Below, piece after piece: positions 10,471-22,704 of a stretch of 64,000 bases of DNA. The stretch lies in assembly GCA_944472135.2 (NCBI GenBank), contig OX235265.1, forward strand, positions 93,590,984-93,654,983, given 5' to 3'. The notes beneath the pieces were generated by a model. That model did not search any database, had not been told where the DNA came from, and worked only from the letters and a program-made list of their open reading frames with translations. Numbering within the stretch: position 1 is the first letter of the stretch; each line of letters begins with the position of its first letter. The translations under genes were made by a program, and so were the position numbers. The stretch comes from Trichobilharzia regenti (lineage: Eukaryota > Platyhelminthes > Trematoda > Strigeidida > Schistosomatidae).

Positions 10471-10975
10471 TAAATATGTAGAGGAAACTGGAGATGGATA
10501 GAACAAACACGCACTCAGGAGACCATGGAATAACGTCACGCGCATTCCAGGCCCTCGAATGAAACCCGAATGTGAAACGACGAGTTGAACATGACTTCAA
10601 GGGTGAAATGAAAGAGGCAAGATATTATGGGCAGGTAAATACTAGTGTAAAGTACAGGGTGGAATTAAGGCGTTCTGCTGAAACCTTGTTTTCCACTAGA
10701 AACCCAATGGAATAGTAATGATATAATGTTAGCCTCACCAAACTCAAACTTTTTATCGTAATAAAAAGAAAGACAAAACAGCTCGAAAGTGATAGGCAAA
10801 TGTAATATAATACGTATAATTTATTAATCTTATCAACAACTAGATGTTTTGTCGCCATACTTGCGTGTCTGATGACAGATTATGACTGTTAGTATGGTTG
10901 ATAATATTCAAAGTGATTATTGTTTGTTGTGTGTTTGTGGTGTTATAGATAGTTTCTATATTACGATTACATTAC
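10471..10975. other. Unassigned stretch
   Basis: AT-rich DNA without a recognised element. A short open frame at 10625-10858 has no motif. Confidence 0.4.
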
Positions 10976-11180
10976 ATTACATTTTTCCCTGTTCATCCCT
11001 TCCTTCACTCTGAACATTTCACTTAGCAAATGCTATGCTCCCATCCCGAAAACAGCTTTTTCTAAGGGAGTGATAATTGAAGGGGTAAGGAATATCTGAA
11101 TCGTCGTGGGAGGAATCAAACCCAAAGCTTTCAGATCGCTAGCCAGGTATTTTACCATATGAGCTGAAAAATTCAGTTGC
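10976..11180 (-). mobile_element. tRNA-derived SINE of a further type
   Basis: On the minus strand: gctcatatggtaaaatacc (A-box-like), ctggctagcgatctgaaagc, ttgggtttgattcctccca (B-box-like), then an AT-rich body ending in a taatgtaatgtaatcg repeat. The tRNA-like core is well formed, but this is the only copy I see in the window. Confidence 0.5.
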
Positions 11181-11336
11181 CAAATGAGATCGTGGCTTAT
11201 CCCCAGCCTTTATGTGAAGGAATCATACGTAACTGTCCATTTTTATATAATCCCATTAGCTATCTGGCCAGGTTTTCTCCTGTAATTCTAGTCACACAGA
11301 ATGTGGATGTGAACATATTCTTAATTTTTTCTAGGG

Positions 11337-11337
<1 letters not shown>

Positions 11338-11389
<52 letters not shown>
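11338..11389. repeat. (AT)n microsatellite
   Basis: About 52 bases of perfect AT repeat, directly before RTE-B sequence. Confidence 0.95.
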
Positions 11390-11391
<2 letters not shown>

Positions 11392-12130
11392 GTGGCGTCA
11401 TTAACAGCAACAACAACAGACAACAATCAGCCATCATAAATGGGAGGAACCTGAAAGAAACAACCTCCTTTACATACCTACCTACCTAGCTGGGAAGCAT
11501 CGTTTCAACTACAGGCCGACGGAACTGGCGAGGATATCAAATCAAGGATCGTGAAGGCAAGACAAGCTTTCGTTACTCCCAAGTCAGTGTGTAGGTCAAC
11601 AGCCCTCAGCATGACAATGAAAATAAGATCCGGATTTTCAACTCCAATGTGAAGTCAGTGCTACTCACCACACGGATCAGAAACATGCACTACGCGTAAT
11701 AAAGTTCACCTCAAACAAACTACAGACCTTCATCAATGGCTGTCTTCGCTCAATACCACTCAAGATCAGATGGCCGGCCGGAAAAGATCAGCAACAGGGT
11801 GGGATCTCTGGGAGCAAACCAACCAGGAACCGATTGTGCAACAAATAGGCAGGAAGAAATGGAGATGGATTGGATTGGTCATACTCTGAGAAAACAAACC
11901 ACCAAGTGACATCACTAGACAAGCCCTTGAGTGGAACCGGGCCGAGAGGGAAGCAGGCGAGTTGGTCGTCAGCGCAAGGGTGATTTGGAGGAGGTCATGT
12001 GAAGAAGAGATGAAAGCATGTGGGCAGACTTGGAGTCAGGAGAAAACTTTAGCAGAGAACCGAACGCAATCGGGACGTTTGGCTGAAGCCCTATGTTCCT
12101 CTCGGAATTAAAGGAAATATTAATAAAATA
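11390..12130 (+). mobile_element. RTE-B LINE 3' end
   Basis: A decayed coding region reads NLKETTSFTYLGSIVSTTGG..DEDIKSRI, then an ALS..MKIRIFNSNVKSVLL segment and RKKWRWIGHTLRKQ, the C-terminal region of RTE-type polyproteins. Stops and small indels interrupt it throughout. It ends in ctatgttcctctcggaatta plus a short AAT run. Parallel copies are at 20018-20459, 28887-29297 and 39569-40129. Confidence 0.75.
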
Positions 12131-12426
12131 ATAATATGATAATGTGTATTCAAATAAAGTTCTGATGGTAGGTGGTTAAGAGAAGTCACCAGGAAGTTCT
12201 GTACCTATATTTCGTGACTAATGGTACTCATCAGCATGCATATTTGCAAAGTACGCCGCTATGATTGTGTCACACTGATAGTAGGCAGTCTATGATATAA
12301 CTCGAAAAAGCGATCCAATGATTATTGTAAATTCGCTATTCTAAAATTCGACTGATCCAACAGAAGCATCGATGAATATGTTTATTGGAAACAGAGAATC
12401 TTAGAAAAGACGGACGCATTCATGCT

Positions 12427-12790
12427 AGAAGATTTCATCATGAGCTGAGATCAGTCAGAGGACCATTGAAAAACATTGAAAAAAAACTGTACAGCTCTTT
12501 CATCCCACTAGTTTGGGACTCTTCATCCGTATGCACACACCACCAGAGTTTGAACCCACAACCTTCTGGTTACAAGGTGAGCTCATAGACGACTAAGCCA
12601 GTGGGACTAGAAAGTTCTGGGTTTGAAGCCTATTGTTGAGTGTGTTCTGATGAAGAATCCCAAACTAGTCTGATGAGACAGCCAGCTGTCCAGTACTCAC
12701 AGCTGGTTTTCCAGTGGCTATCTAGCTGATATCAGCTCACGATGAAATCTTTCAACCAATCAAACTAAATCTCCACGAAAATGAAAACTT
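12427..12790. mobile_element. H element with inverted ends, internally shortened
   Basis: The left end is minus-oriented (gatttcatcatgagctgaga, gtttgggactcttcatccgt, caccaccagagtttgaaccc). The right end is plus-oriented (tgatgaagaatcccaaacta, agctgtccagtactcacagc, gatatcagctcacgatgaaa). The head survives in reverse (aaccttctggttacaaggtg). Both hammerhead zones are damaged; an extra gtctgatgaga sits in the right one. The short body suggests a deletion between the inverted ends. Confidence 0.75.
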
Positions 12791-12799
12791 GAACATGCA

Positions 12800-15095
12800 T
12801 GTTAAACTGCTTCACTAAATGACTTACTCATCAGTGTGGAATACTGATGTGGAATTAGTAGTAATAACAATAATACTGCGCAGCTCCCCTATGTTATATC
12901 TGGTGGATAACGCATGCGCGGATGACGCAACCAATCGTTTTTGGCTTAAAACAAACAAACAAACCACAAACTTAGATGAATTCATTGATTACATGAGTAC
13001 ATGCAAATTTCGGCATCTTACTACTTACTCTGTATCTATACTTTTTCTCTATTCATGTACTCTGTTTCACTGTCTTTCAAATACCCCTCTATTGCCTTGA
13101 GCAGATTCATGTTTCTCCCGTGGTCCTCTTGACAAGACAGAATAAATTCAGCAGAAAATTCATTTGCACAAAATATCTCGCACAATGTTACCTTTATTCC
13201 ACCCATGTTAATAAAACGGAATGTTACAAAATATGTAACGACAGAAGAGAAGGGCCAGGCTACAGATTCTTTATTTACGAAATCGACACATATTTATAGA
13301 TTTTCATGTACATTATTATAGATTATTGTTAGCAGAAAAACACAGTCTTCTGATTGCTTGTTTCTCACAGAAAGTTAGCCGTGCATCTCTTTGTGGCTGT
13401 TCCTTGAATGTCAGATCATCTATATGTTAACTGTATCCAACTACGCAAAGTCTTTGTTCTCATTTTTCTCGCGACCAATATTGGGGACATAAACATTGAC
13501 GTAAATTACTGTCCACCAATTTTGACTAACAGCCGGTTCTCGCCACAAGTATACACATCATCTAACTTTCTAAATACACGAACAACTGAAAGTAAAATAC
13601 TTTGACAGCATCCATTCTCATGTCATTGACCAGCAGACCTAAAACTGCGCTACTTTTGATACTCTTTTTTCACACTACCATATCACTTTCATAAAAATCA
13701 ATAAATACACATCTTAACACCTTAGAGACAGATATAATGTCAAGGCGTTAATACATCACTGAAACTAACTGTTGGCTCCATTTGTGAAAACTATTCACCA
13801 TTTAAAAAAAGAGCCGTATAGAATAATGATGCCTATTTACCAGTAAACAGTTGCTTATTTGTCGTCTATCATTATTAACATTTGCTCACTTTGTAAACAG
13901 TTGCCCCCTTTTTCTTAACATAGTGATTGCTACTCGCTTTCTCCACCAAGTATTGGCACAATTCCCTTTTTTGGTTTCCTTGGCGTTTCCCTGGTCGATA
14001 ATATACATGCACACACACACAGAATTATTTTTCTACTACCCTTGCACTACAATCTTTGAGTTTCTCAGAAATACTCCCCGCCCCCCCCCCGAAAATTCAA
14101 AGATTATAAGGGACAATAAATATTTCTGATATTTACACATTTTTGATAAGAACAACTGTTAAGCCTTTTTTCTCTCAGGTATTTAACCTATTATTGATGT
14201 TATTATTATTATTTATTCCTGTCTCCATACTCAAGAAGTCACCAGCTTTTTTATGTTTACGCATTTATGCATAACACCCCTAAGAACTCGGCATCTAGTT
14301 AACAGCTAGTAGGACTAATAGCCGCAGCAGTTAGTTAACAACAAGCCGTCGTATAATGAACATGGAATCTGTAACCGTTGAACTAAAATGTTTGCACAGT
14401 GTAAACTATAAGGTGTTTGATTTATTACTACCTGACTGACAATATTCTCTGTATTTTAGCGTGTATTCTATCTACTGGAATTATTGATGTCGCGCGCGCT
14501 TATCACATCCATTCTTCACATGCTTTTTTGTTGAAACAAATTACCAACCCCATAATATTCCCTATTGCACATTTAACAAACAAAAACCTCTTAACAACAA
14601 ATCATATGCTTTCCTTCTTTCTTTCTTTTTTCTTCTTTTTCGCCTTCTCAGTTTTCCTATATTGAGTATTTCTTGTGAAATTATTATCACTTAGTGTGTT
14701 TTCTTTTTTTTTGCTTTCTTGCCTTTGCGTTAATTGGCCTTGACATGTAGCCTACAAATGTTGGCGCCTTTTTCTTTTTGACAAGTCACACTAGCCTTGT
14801 GTGTTTATGCTATTTTACACTTTTTTAACCATCTATCCGTATATAACATGAACATCAGATACACACACATATATATACATACACACACACGTGTACATAC
14901 AGAAGAAAACTAGAGAAACACAAATCTCCTATTACCAGGTGACGACGATGTTGATAATGATGAACATTTATCCGATTATACTAGTGACTTGATAAATGGT
15001 TAAAGATATTGTGAAAGGAAGAAAGTCATCCTTTTTTTGTCTACTATCAGTTTGGACTTGTCCTTCTATCAGTCGTATCACTTCACTTAATAGTG

Positions 15096-15149
<54 letters not shown>

Positions 15150-16640
15150 AGTAGTTGCCTGACATGCTTGTTTAACCATGCCTTCTTGATTGTTGTTTTT
15201 GTTGTTATCGTTATTGTTATTATTGTCGTTATTATTATTAACAACCTTTGACTATCTTTTTGTCTCTTCACTATATTATATTATATGCGTGATTTGTATA
15301 TACACCTCGAACAGAGGTGATAGAAAGTGGAAATTTGCCTAAAAGCTTGCCTACCCACTTACTTACTTACTTGTACACATCTGTTTAGTTAGTACGCATA
15401 CATATTTAACCAGAAGTGACAATAAAAAACTCGATTTTTAAGCCTGTCTAGATTGGCGCCATTCCATTTATTTATTTATTTATCTTATTTTATCATTCAT
15501 CGTCAAAGGACATTTATTAAAGCTCGCGCGCGCGCACACACACATACACACCTACACACAAGGGATAATAGATAAGGCTAAGAGAACAATGTGAAAAATC
15601 TGTCTTCTGTGCATTCCTCTCATCATCATAAACATCACCATTACCATCACAACCATCATACCACACACCTCCCCAATCCCTCTCTACGGCTCTCTCTCTC
15701 TCTCTCTGTCTCTCTCACCCTAGTTTTGACTTTCCCATCACCTAGATTTTTACACTTCATCTCTTTTCTTTTGGTCTTTTTTTATCTTTCTTATCAGAAA
15801 TCATTTTATGTAAAGAATAAGAGATTGAGGGAGAGAGAGAGAGACGGTGTGTGTGCGTGTGATTACCAGTCATATCACATTCCTTATATTATTGTCTTCT
15901 CCTCGCCGCCAAGGCTTAGTAACTACTTAAACACTCGATAGGGAGACAGAGGGAGAGAGAGAGAGAGACAGTAGTAGTGGTAGCGTGTTAACTAACTGTG
16001 TTGCTTCTTTGCTTGCTTTTGTTACAATTAACAGATTTGACGTGTAACACTCACTTATTACACACACAAACTGTGATACTTTTGTCACTAGAATAGTGTG
16101 TTATCCCACTAGTTACTAGTAGTTATCAGTAGTGTGATGAATTACGCTACCAATTCTACGGCTGCTGTTATTAGTACTACTAACAACAATCCATCTGCTT
16201 TACATCATTAGGTTGTAAATTAACTAGAGAAGCATGACTTTTTCATTTGGATGTTGTGTTATCGTTTACTCTGTGGTGTGTACCTTTTGTCGTTTTTGCA
16301 TGTTTGCATGAAGAGAGATGCGAAATTCTGATGCTCTGCTTATTATTCACCTTAAACAAAAGACAGATATGTTGTTTTTTTTTCATTTCAAATTAACGCC
16401 AGAAATGAAACTGCTTACAATAACAATTGTTATTTAATTGTCGTAACTACTGGTGTGTACTTGTGCGTGTCTGTGTGTGCGTCTTTTGACTGATTATGTA
16501 ACTTGAATAGCAAGCAAGTAGATTGGAAGCCAAATGATTCCTTGAATTTGATTTAACTCAGGCTGTGCATGCACTGAATTAGCCCTGCTGTAGGCTGTCA
16601 AACCAGTGTTGATAACTCTGCATTATGCATCAGTTAAATT
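12800..16640. other. Low-complexity stretch without recognised mobile elements
   Basis: This is the longest interval without an element I can identify. It is rich in microsatellites: (GTA)n at 15096-15150, (TC)n near 15688-15715, (GA)n near 15829-15845 and 15948-15968, CA and TG runs near 14865-14890, 15530-15560 and 16470, and a C tract near 14082-14091. Poly-T/Leu and poly-Thr frames here are repeat translations. Such composition is common in schistosome introns and UTRs, but no exon is proven. One weak candidate exon at 14939-15003 is described under findings. Confidence 0.5.
15096..15150. repeat. (GTA)n trinucleotide array
   Basis: About 18 uninterrupted tag/gta units. The flanking open frames are repeat artefacts. 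Confidence 0.95.
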
Positions 16641-16654
16641 AAAATTAGAAAGGG

Positions 16655-16895
16655 AAAGTTTATGCGATTGATCACGATTTGAAATCAGTTGAAGAATCAT
16701 CCGAAAATCAGCAAGAAATACTGGACATCTGTTTTACCAGCCTAGTTTTGAGAATTCTTCATTACCAGGCGCTCACCTTGCAGGCATCGGAAGCACAACC
16801 TTCCGGTTGGTTACGAGGCGAGCTTGTAGTTCATTCAGCCATTAGGACATGACTCAATGGTCCCTGGATCCCAAATCCTGTCAGTTCGTGTTACA
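16655..16895 (-). mobile_element. H element, degenerate, followed by (AT)n
   Basis: The plus strand shows gattgatcacgatttgaaat, a decayed hammerhead zone, then the head in reverse (accttccggttggttacgag, gcgagcttgtagttcattc). It is followed at 16893-16947 by a long (AT)n array with one interruption. Confidence 0.65.
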
Positions 16896-16899
16896 TATA

Positions 16900-16948
<49 letters not shown>

Positions 16949-17269
16949 CTGGGAGATCCCTTATTCCTATCTTATCGAGAACTAGAGTGTTACCTTCTTC
17001 ACAGGCATAGAATTCCATGCACTTTTAAGGAGACTCCATGAGAATTTAAAAATTTCACAACAGTAGTGCTTTAGAAAGTTTTTTGTACCATAGCAAAAAT
17101 ATTTTATTGTCTTTTCTTCAATATAAAATGATTGAATTCAGTTCTATTCTTGGACTATTTCAAAGGGAATTCATAGAAATTCTTAAGTTTAGCTAATTTT
17201 CAGGTGTTACTTTGTAGAGAGTTTGATTGCTTTCAGTTTAATCATTGCTTTGATATCAATTAATGAACT

Positions 17270-17480
17270 ACTGAAAACCAGGGAGTATTGGAAAGCTGTT
17301 ACACCTTAGTTCAGGACTCTTCTGCAGTACACACTCACGACTCTATCGGGAATCGAACCCAGGAGCTTCAAGTTACTAGGGAAACTCGTTGACCATTCAA
17401 GCAACTAGGAGGGTATCCCAAATATCCTGTTAATTCTAACTTCTCCGAATTTATGATACATAACGGTGCATCCAGCCGGT
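17270..17480 (-). mobile_element. H-element fragment with partial hammerhead zone
   Basis: The reverse strand gives gtgtactgcagaagagtcct and a tRNA-like B box (cctgggttcgattcccg). A second small piece (tttgggactcttcagtagtt, acccacgaccccgtcggc) lies at about 17700-17750. Between and after them I see nothing else. Confidence 0.6.
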
Positions 17481-18027
17481 GTCACTGTTAAAAATCCTAT
17501 CGTCATACCTGACACTGCTGGTAACGATTTCCCACTAGAAGAACTTAACTAAGATAACTTCATTCTGTCATCAGTCAGTAGTGAGCATCAGATTACATTT
17601 CCGGTGTTCATTTTTAGTGATTTGATCTGTTTTAAGTTTGATTAGGGATAGATACTAGTTAATGAACAAATGATAACAAAGAACTATTGAGCAGATGCTT
17701 CGTTTCTGTTTGGGACTCTTCAGTAGTTTAAACCCACGACCCCGTCGGCGATAATTTAATCTTTCTTTGGACTTTCAAAAAGTGTCAGAGACTGTAGCTT
17801 AATCTCAATTTTCGAAGTTCACAGATCGGTAGTCGGTCGAAATGACCAAACCCATTCATTTGACTATTAGCATACCTTACGAGAACTTACTCTGGGTACT
17901 TCCTTCTTTCACCTTCAGATAAATCGGTGCTGATTTCCTTGTAAGTACAGACAGAAATGAACAAATTTGACTGTCTGCTGAACAGAATTTATTTCTTCTT
18001 TTAATTTATGTTTCATTGAAAAACTTA

Positions 18028-19165
18028 TTATAATAATTTGCTTTATTCCAAAACAGTACTTGTGATACAGAATGGAATTCTCACCATTTCACTACAGTAT
18101 TGAATCCAGTTAGTACATTAACAATAAATAAAATTCTACATAGATTAAGGGTAATCTCAGTTAGTTTTCACAACAACATATTAGCATGTCGGTAGCAAGG
18201 CCAAAATTAAACAGAGTGTTCGAAGGTGTAAGAAAAGTAGATACTAGCAGATTTACTGGCGTTAGCGGTAACAAAAGGTCGAGATATACAGAGTGTGAGA
18301 GAACGAAGAAGAATGTTTTGAGTAGAGTTAGTAAGGAAGAGAGAAACAAAGCAGCACATAACAGAAAGAAGAGAGAGAAAAGGAAAAGAAAGAAACAAAA
18401 CGTTGTACCTATAAATGATATGATTTGGAAAGGCGAAATCCAATTGTTCTACTGACTATTTAATAAGTTATAGGTGGTGTCACGCCTAATGCTTTCTCTA
18501 TCGCACAGAACACGAGCCAAGTAGGGTATGGTTGAGTTGGGCTTTTGTACTTGCTAGTGCGATCATATAATTTTCTATATAGGCTTCTGGTTTTGTCTGA
18601 TGAGATACAAGGGGAGAGTTGTGAATGAAGAGGATGGTGGTGTGAGTTAGATCGAATGGATTTAGCCCATTTGTCACATGAGTCCATGTGCTGTCGACCA
18701 GAATATTAACAAGCTGCTGGTTAAGTGGCACATTGCTTACCCTGTTGACAACCCTACTTAATAAGATATACTCCTTCTTCAGTAGCCCAGGAAAAACTAA
18801 GGGGAAACAATAGAGAATAATAGGCAGGATGCAAGCGTTAATGAATCGTAGGAGTAAGGTTTGGGTTATACCAGAATGTCTTAACTTCTTGATTGTAGAA
18901 GGTAAGAGGGAATATTTTCTTAGAAATCACCAAGATATGATGAGACGACCAGGAAAGATCATCAGATAGAATGACACCAAGATATTTAATTTCCAACTTG
19001 GTTTCTATTTCATTGCCATCTATGTTGGACACCTCGTGAGTGCTAACCACCTGTTTGTTTAAGTCAGATTTATGCCTAAAGGGGTGAAATTGACTGTTTG
19101 ACATTTGGAGGGGTTTAAGGTAAGACCGGTTTCCTTGGACCACTGGCTGATTTCTGATAAACAAG
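18028..19165 (-). mobile_element. CR1-like LINE, copy A, 5'-truncated
   Basis: The 3' end is at the left (minus strand ...tactgttttggaataaagca then an ATT-rich tail), matching the 3' end of the plus copy at 26737 and of copy B at 52677. Coding relics read EIETKLEIKYLGVILSDDLS (downstream RT thumb region) and NQQLVNILVD. The frames at 18186-18455 and 18207-18443 recur in copy B but lie in the 3' part and look like conserved non-coding sequence. Copy A stops at ctgatttctgataaa, close to where copy B carries an insertion. Confidence 0.75.
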
Positions 19166-19470
19166 TGAACACATTTTCTTTCAGTAGTCTTTTCAAGAAA
19201 AGTAAAGTAGCGACAGTAGAACGACGTTCTTCAATTGTTGGTCAACAGTGTAGAATTTACCAGTTTATAATTTCTAAAGAGTGATAGTGAATTATTGCCT
19301 AAACTCACTATCAATATTGGTGAACACTGAATCAATAATATATGGTTTGTTTATTTTAAACTCTTCTCCATTTGACAGGAAACAACAATGATGGCGGTTG
19401 TCTCATTATAATCTGGTTGATAGAAGACTGGAGGAAAAAACTATCAGAAGTATTATTTTGCTTTGAATGA
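19166..19470. other. Unassigned stretch
   Basis: AT-rich with a (CTTC)n run near 19481. No recognised element. Confidence 0.4.
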
Positions 19471-19474
19471 TTAT

Positions 19475-19985
19475 AGCCTTCCTTCCTTCCTTCCTTTTGA
19501 GTTGAACCTGGCTATCATTATCCTGGAGGAGATTGGTTCCCACTGCATGAGAGCTTTGGCTGCTGTTGGTGACATCATGATGGCCACTCCCTTGATGTAC
19601 TCATGATTGTCCTCTGGGTGACCGGAATAGATTATTGTCTCTCCAGCTGGTAGTTGGCACCTTCCATATCAGTTCCATCTGCTTTCGCAGATTCCCAACA
19701 CTTCTATTCTATATCTTCTCAATTCTGCGGTTACCTGAGCAGCCTTTCCAGTTTCATACATTGTACGAACATTCCACATTCCCATCCTTATTTTTGCTTT
19801 CATCGAAAGAAAGCACATCGGCTGACAGGCTTCCCGAAGGCTTTCTCTAGCCTGCGTCATTCCACTTCCCCGATTCCAGCGAAAAATAAGGCTATTGTTT
19901 ATATTTTTAGAATTTTTAACATATTTGTGCGTTGAAGTTACTGTAGCACTTTGGTTAAGTTTTGAGGGTGGAGTTGCTAGCACCA
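19475..19985 (-). pseudogene. RTE-B 5' part: APE-type endonuclease relic
   Basis: A minus frame (19986 to 19669) holds KIRMGMWNVRTM (residues 65-76; the Asn of the GTWN-type motif) and LGICESRW (97-104; the catalytic Glu). After a frameshift, a second segment (about 19630 to 19475) reads YSGHPEDNHEY, GVAIMMSPTAAKAL and WEPISSRIMIARF. These are the order and motifs of an apurinic-like endonuclease that nicks target DNA for LINE insertion. The sequence upstream of the domain (plus 19935-19985) resembles the SINE-G body. The RT is absent. The next element (20018 onward) is the RTE-B 3' end in the opposite orientation. Confidence 0.8.
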
Positions 19986-20017
19986 CGCCCCAACCCCCCC
20001 CTTTATCCAGGCTTTAC

Positions 20018-20459
20018 CAACAACTGTCTTCGCTGGATGTATACTAAAGATCATATGTGGCCGGGCCGGAAAGAATCACCAACTACTGGAAACTACGGGA
20101 ACAAACAAACGAAACAAGAACAAACCAATCGCCAACCAACAAATATGCAGGAGAGAGTGGAGATGGATGGATTGGACACTCACTTGCTGAGGAGGCCGCC
20201 ACTGGGTGGCATGGCGCGCCAGGCCATTTCTCGAGTGGAGCCAGGCCGAAAGGGAAGCACGCGGCGAGTGGGACGTCAGTGCAAGGGTGACATGGAGGAG
20301 ATGGTGTGAAGAGAAGTATTGACTAACAATATGGACTGACATGGATGGATGCAGGTGAAAAGTACAGCAGAAGGAAGACAGAAGCAAGTGGAGACGTGCA
20401 GTTGAAGCCGTATGTTCCAGTAGGAACCCAAGGGAACAACAATTATTATTATTATTATT
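20018..20459 (+). mobile_element. RTE-B LINE 3' end with (ATT)n tail
   Basis: The C-terminal region in mixed frames (aaatatgcaggagagagtgg, gagatggatggattggacac) corresponds to the RRKWRWIGHTLRK motif. A GRKGS.RRVGR-like basic stretch and the terminal ttccagtaggaacccaaggg follow, then the tail aacaacaattattattatt. Several stops and shifts make it non-coding. Confidence 0.75.
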
Positions 20460-21095
20460 GTGCTTTGTATTAACGTTTATTCACAGATTTTGTGCTTTGT
20501 AACCCTATTGTTCTGCTTCATTGTTGCTTCATAGTATGTTGCCGATACTTTTTGTGATATTCTCGCGTTGGTTACTGAGGCATGAATTAATCTTCCGGAA
20601 TCATCTCTAGGCTCAGGATGTTTTGCAATCTAGACATTCAACAAACTCAGTCTGATGAAATAATATGCGAACGCTAAGAGAGGTATGCATTGATAATCTA
20701 AAAAAGTACTTCGATGATACCATGGCACTGCATACACATACATTCAAATAATCATCCAGTGTACTGCTTTTATGAGAGTTGCGTTATCATAGAAGTAATC
20801 AGAAAGAACAAAATGTAGCTAATTACGCTTTTACTAATTTTAAAAAAAAAGATGCATAATTTCACTGATTAAATCAAATTTTTACCATCTCGTCTTTTTT
20901 ACTAAAAAATATTATTCATTATACCTTTCGTTAGTTATACATTTATCTGTCTTCTCGAAAAAAAAAGAAAACGAACTTAATTAATACTTATATGTAAAAT
21001 ACTAAAATAATTAATTACATAATATTATATGCATTTCACTATATTAACGACGGATTTAGTGGAAACAGTTTCCTGTATTGTTTATTTCCCTTTAA
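20460..21095. other. Unassigned AT-rich stretch
   Basis: No recognised element or coding motif. Confidence 0.4.
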
Positions 21096-21524
21096 CCAAG
21101 TGTTGGTTTGTAGTCGTTTGATTGGTTAAAGGATTCCCATCATGAGCTGACATTGGTTAAAGAACCATTGGAAAACCTATAGGTTAACGGATAACCGTTT
21201 TGTCCTAGTTTAGAACTCTTCATCAGTACATACCCATTGGGATGGTTCCAAGCCGGGACCTTTCGGTTGCAAGGCGAACTCGTACACCAATGGAATCCAC
21301 CAGGTTGAGTGTGGGAAGAAATACTCACCAGAGATTACATCGGCTAGTGGTTGCGCTGTATAGTAAAATTGACAGAAGTTGAAATTCATGGACTAACCAT
21401 TGAATCGGGTGGGTCCCAATTGGTTTAATGGTCTACGAGCTCACCTTGTAACCGGAAGGTTCTGGGTTCGAACCCCGGTGAGGTGGGTGCGTACTGGTGA
21501 GGAGTCCCAAACTATGGTAAAACA

Positions 21525-22704
21525 GGTAACTGTAAACTATAACAGCCCAAACCGAAACTACCTAGCTAACGGACAAATGACCTTGACAAGGACAACTCTG
21601 ACCAATCAGAAGGCTCGAAACAAGGGGCGCGTAATTGTAATAAATCGTTTATATAGAAGTGATGATATGTTAAAAATAGTTACAAAGGATAACATTCCCG
21701 TATATGTTCCAATAAAACCTCCCAATTTCCCATAGGAGTCTTGATACTCATGTTAAACCAAGTTCTGTACGTAAACTCATCCAGATAACTGTATATCATT
21801 GAATTTCTTGATCTATTCACCGATCTGATCCGTTTTTTTAGGTGACTCCAAAAACTTTCGATGAAATTAGTGTGAGTTCCATCAAAAGGATTGAGAAAAC
21901 CATTTGTGTGGTTGACGACATGGTGAATATAGCCGAGATTTGATAACTGACCGTAACTACTGCATTCATCTGTATGAATAGTCGTCACAGGCAGCACTAA
22001 TCGCTGCATAATAGGCAATAATACATTTGCACTCCGATAAGGGATTTCTTTAATGTATTTTTTGCGGAGGGTGGTGTCGTAGATCTCCAATACCTATTGC
22101 TGATTTACGCTTAATCTGCCTCGATTATATTTCCTTTTGATATTAACACGGCCTCATCAACATGAACGATGACGCCAACTCCTCCAAGTACTTGAGTCAG
22201 CTTGTTTATTTTCGAGGATGATAATTCTCTGCAGTAATGGTACCATTGCACTGCAGACACTTCTGAATTTTCTGTTTCGTAAGCTGTTGCTGTAACTGGT
22301 CTTTTCAGTAACCAGAAATGACACATCATTAAAAGTTTTGTTAAAGGTAATTTAGTCTTTGAGAGAAAAGTACCGAAGTAATGTGTAAACTAAAAAAGAA
22401 CGGCATGCCCTCTCGAACTGATTTTCTGCTTCGGCACTCACTGTACTTGTTAACAAATCTATCAATGCAGTTAGTGTATCTTTGTATGTGTATGACACCT
22501 CCACACTGACAAATTTTCGACCTTCCAATTAGTCCGTTATCCAAACAGTAATCAAAACAAGATCTGAAGTGAATTTGCAACGCAAAAGGTGTAGAGCATC
22601 CATGATTACCTCTGGGTAAAACAGAGTCACCTGATTGGTTGCTGAAGGTCATCTGTCCATTCGCTAGGTAGTTTCGGTTCGGGCTGCTATATTTTAGAGT
22701 TACC
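21525..22704 (-). mobile_element. Merlin-superfamily DNA transposon, near full length
   Basis: Terminal inverted repeats of about 55 bases start ggtaactgtaaactataaca at the left. The reverse complement of the right end starts ggtaactctaaaatatagca. Both continue through a shared ccgaaactacctagc word. The flanks gtaaaaca (21517-21524) and gaaaagca (22705-22712) match at 6 of 8 positions, consistent with an old 8-bp target duplication, the size known for Merlin. Total length is 1180 bp. It encodes an IS1016/ISXO2-type transposase relic on the minus strand. Confidence 0.88.
21680..22652 (-). pseudogene. Merlin transposase (ISXO2/IS1016-like DDE), broken
   Basis: Three minus frames form one transposase. 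The N-terminal part (22652 to 22341) has Cys-containing CQCGG and ECRSRKSVREG, the zinc-binding-like region of Merlin. The middle part (22329 to 22111) has WYHYCRE and GVGVIVHVDEA, with the first catalytic Asp in VDE. The C-terminal part (22090 to 21680) has TIHTDECSSYG, with the second Asp, and GTHTNFIESFWSHLKK, with the final Glu in IES. Frame breaks near 22335 and 22100 disable it, while all three acidic catalytic positions remain. The enzyme would cut at the terminal inverted repeats and re-insert the element. Confidence 0.88.

Noticed and set aside
14968..15271. Poly-Leu and poly-Thr frames
   Set aside because: They translate the (GTA)n array at 15096-15150 and neighbouring trinucleotide DNA.
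18186..18455. Basic 89-residue frame, also found at 52847-53083
   Set aside because: It is antisense to the 3' part of a CR1-like LINE and the second copy has a shifted, shorter end. Conservation follows the repeat.
21400..21735. Plus-strand 111-residue frame across the H/Merlin junction
   Set aside because: It crosses the boundary of two elements and is antisense to the Merlin transposase; no motif.
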